Shown here piece after piece: positions 63,301 to 64,000 of a stretch of DNA of 64,000 nucleotides. The notes under the pieces are model-generated. The model ran no database searches. It was given only the letters and a program-made list of their open reading frames with translations, and had not been told where the DNA came from. A program made the translations under genes and the position numbers. The stretch is taken from the NCBI RefSeq assembly GCF_001039355.2, contig NW_019774069.1, positions 312,346 through 376,345 on the forward strand. Reading direction: 5' to 3'. Position 1 is the stretch's first letter. Each line of letters opens with the position of its first letter. This DNA is from Lingula anatina. Its lineage: Eukaryota; Brachiopoda; Lingulata; Lingulida; Lingulidae.

Positions 63301-63640
63301 GTTCATCAACTGGTATGTTTATATCGTTAAAGTTCCCACTGTTGACTCAGTGCATGAAAGAACCCAAGCTTCTATATATGTACAACTCTCAACACCTAGG
63401 GTGACATATCTTAATTATTTCCGTGAGATTTTTGACGTTGTGAGTTGTGAATCCCTAATACTATTATTGTAGGTTTCCGGTAGGTTTGTGTGCTTACCTA
63501 AAGTCCTGTGAAGCCGCTATGAAAGTCATCGCCAATGCGTGCATTCCTGTGACCCAAACCGGCAACGAGAGCAAGAACAGTTGCGTTTTCTGGTATTTAC
63601 CAAATTCTCCCAAATGTGGAATAATTTCTTCAAACTTCAT
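56743..63640 (-). CDS. SLC22-family organic ion/carnitine-type transporter
   Basis: Eleven exons (minus): 63640-63498, 62943-62718, 60571-60468, 60315-60161, 59883-59712, 59479-59353, 59071-58980, 58767-58544, 58335-58154, 57554-57400, 56881-56743; phases close to 572 residues, the usual SLC22 length. Order of features: N-terminal [16 protein letters not shown] and first membrane helix; large extracellular loop with paired Cys and several N-glycosylation sites, ending [22 protein letters not shown] and membrane helix 2; MFS signature DRFGRKRL; helices with [24 protein letters not shown] (usual form is PESPRW, so the Glu is replaced by Gly); MDRIGRRP in the second half; [18 protein letters not shown] [23 protein letters not shown]; acidic cytoplasmic tail. 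Plasma-membrane uptake of organic cations, anions or carnitine is expected for the family; substrate cannot be told. Start chosen at the first ATG, followed directly by the conserved N-terminus. Confidence 0.9.
57276..57311. repeat. Poly-T tract
   Basis: About 36 T in the last intron of the SLC22-type gene. Confidence 0.9.
60598..61640. mobile_element. Foldback element A, GAATGC-rich (interleaved)
   Basis: Left end CCCCCGTCACACTTAATTGG (about 60600) with GGAATCAGCAGGAATCAAG is matched by the inverse CTTGATTCCTGCTGGTTCC...AAGTGTGACGGGGG ending about 61640. Much of the interior is built of GAATGC/GCATTC words. No transposase. It overlaps element B (60982-61950). In intron 2 of the SLC22-type gene. 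Confidence 0.6.
60982..61950. mobile_element. Foldback element B, GAATGC-rich, ~290-bp arms
   Basis: Left end TACCCCCGTCACACTAGAGG (about 60982) and right end CCTCTAGTGGGACGGGGGTA (about 61948) are inverted. Arms of about 290 bases (60982-61265 and 61680-61950) match through many shared blocks such as TTCGAAGTGCATTTCAAGTG. Same CCCCCGTCACACT end as element A, so the two belong to one family. Confidence 0.7.
62426..62592. mobile_element. MITE-like repeat, GCATTCAGAACAG family, diverged
   Basis: Starts GAGCGCATACAGAAAAGCGG and ends near TTAGTCCGTTGTTTTGCATGCG with shared internal words (GTCGGCCATAT, TAGTCCG) also present in the copy at 4169-4451. Sits 3' of SLC22 exon 2 (in intron 2). Confidence 0.55.
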
Positions 63641-64000
63641 CTTCGTTGCAGTTTTTTATGCGTGGCAATCAGAAGCCGATAACTTAAGTAAACTTAACTT
63701 AACTTAGTCTGCTGCAAAATCTCTAATAGGGTTGACTGCTCCGATCAAACCACATATCTGCATTGTTCTGTTTATCTAAATTTTCCGGACTTATAACTGA
63801 TAAGATAACAGATTGCCCGCCTGTTTTCAAAGGTATCTATACCCATTCCTGCTAATTCACATGGAAGCGAATACAGGTCTGTTTATTCAACTTCGGAATG
63901 TCCACTTCGTATATTGATACAGATGCATGTATATACGTAGTTTTATCTAGCGCGTTTGTCCATTTTAAGTGACTGGTAAAGTGGCATTGCACGTTATAAC
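63641..64000. other. 5' flank of the SLC22-type gene
   Basis: Upstream of the start codon on the minus strand. No clear TATA box and no other gene recognised before the window edge. Confidence 0.4.

Overview
Eukaryotic, animal (metazoan) genomic DNA: AT-rich, intron-dense genes with standard GT/AG splicing and many small palindromic transposable elements. The gene set fits a marine invertebrate: an ApoD/Lazarillo-type lipocalin, an Olig-type bHLH factor, CRYL1, an ankyrin/IQ protein, NAGLU and an SLC22 carrier. A deuterostome such as a hemichordate or echinoderm is a guess only; the sequence does not name the species. Near-identical blocks joined by single N bases suggest a highly heterozygous diploid whose two haplotypes were partly placed end to end.

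Layout. 1-2.6 kb: palindromic elements, one carrying a nested hairpin. 2.6-5.4 kb (+): five-exon GPI-anchored lipocalin. 6.7-7.4 kb (+): single-exon Olig-like bHLH gene with a TATA box. 9.6-15.2 kb (+): seven-exon lambda-crystallin/L-gulonate 3-dehydrogenase, with exon 2 present twice through a ~0.95 kb duplication. 17.9-22 kb (-): 1063-residue nuclear-looking coiled-coil protein that I cannot name, mostly one giant exon, with a tandemly duplicated 75-nt leader exon; a 935-bp foldback transposon lies just upstream. ~25 kb (+): possible last exon of a small secreted peptide. 26.2-38.2 kb (+): 20-exon ankyrin/IQ protein with an N-terminal Cys cluster. 38.35-45.8 kb: a ~3.7 kb block present twice, each copy holding a tRNA-Ala(CGC) gene (-) and NAGLU exons 1-3. 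43.4-55.0 kb (+): complete 21-exon NAGLU. 56.7-63.6 kb (-): 11-exon SLC22 organic-ion transporter, converging on NAGLU.

Most interesting signal: NAGLU contains two independent pairs of tandem, phase-identical, diverged exons, 12A/12B (150 nt each, 32 of 50 residues identical) and 15A/15B (87 and 96 nt). They look like mutually exclusive exons that would let one lysosomal hydrolase gene make up to four isoforms. Other notable items are a polymorphic TTAA-flanked MITE seen as both filled and empty site within the window, interleaved GAATGC-rich foldback elements, and the duplicated leader exon. Gene models were assembled by hand from splice-site phase; the five multi-exon models with a complete reading frame all sum to whole codons.
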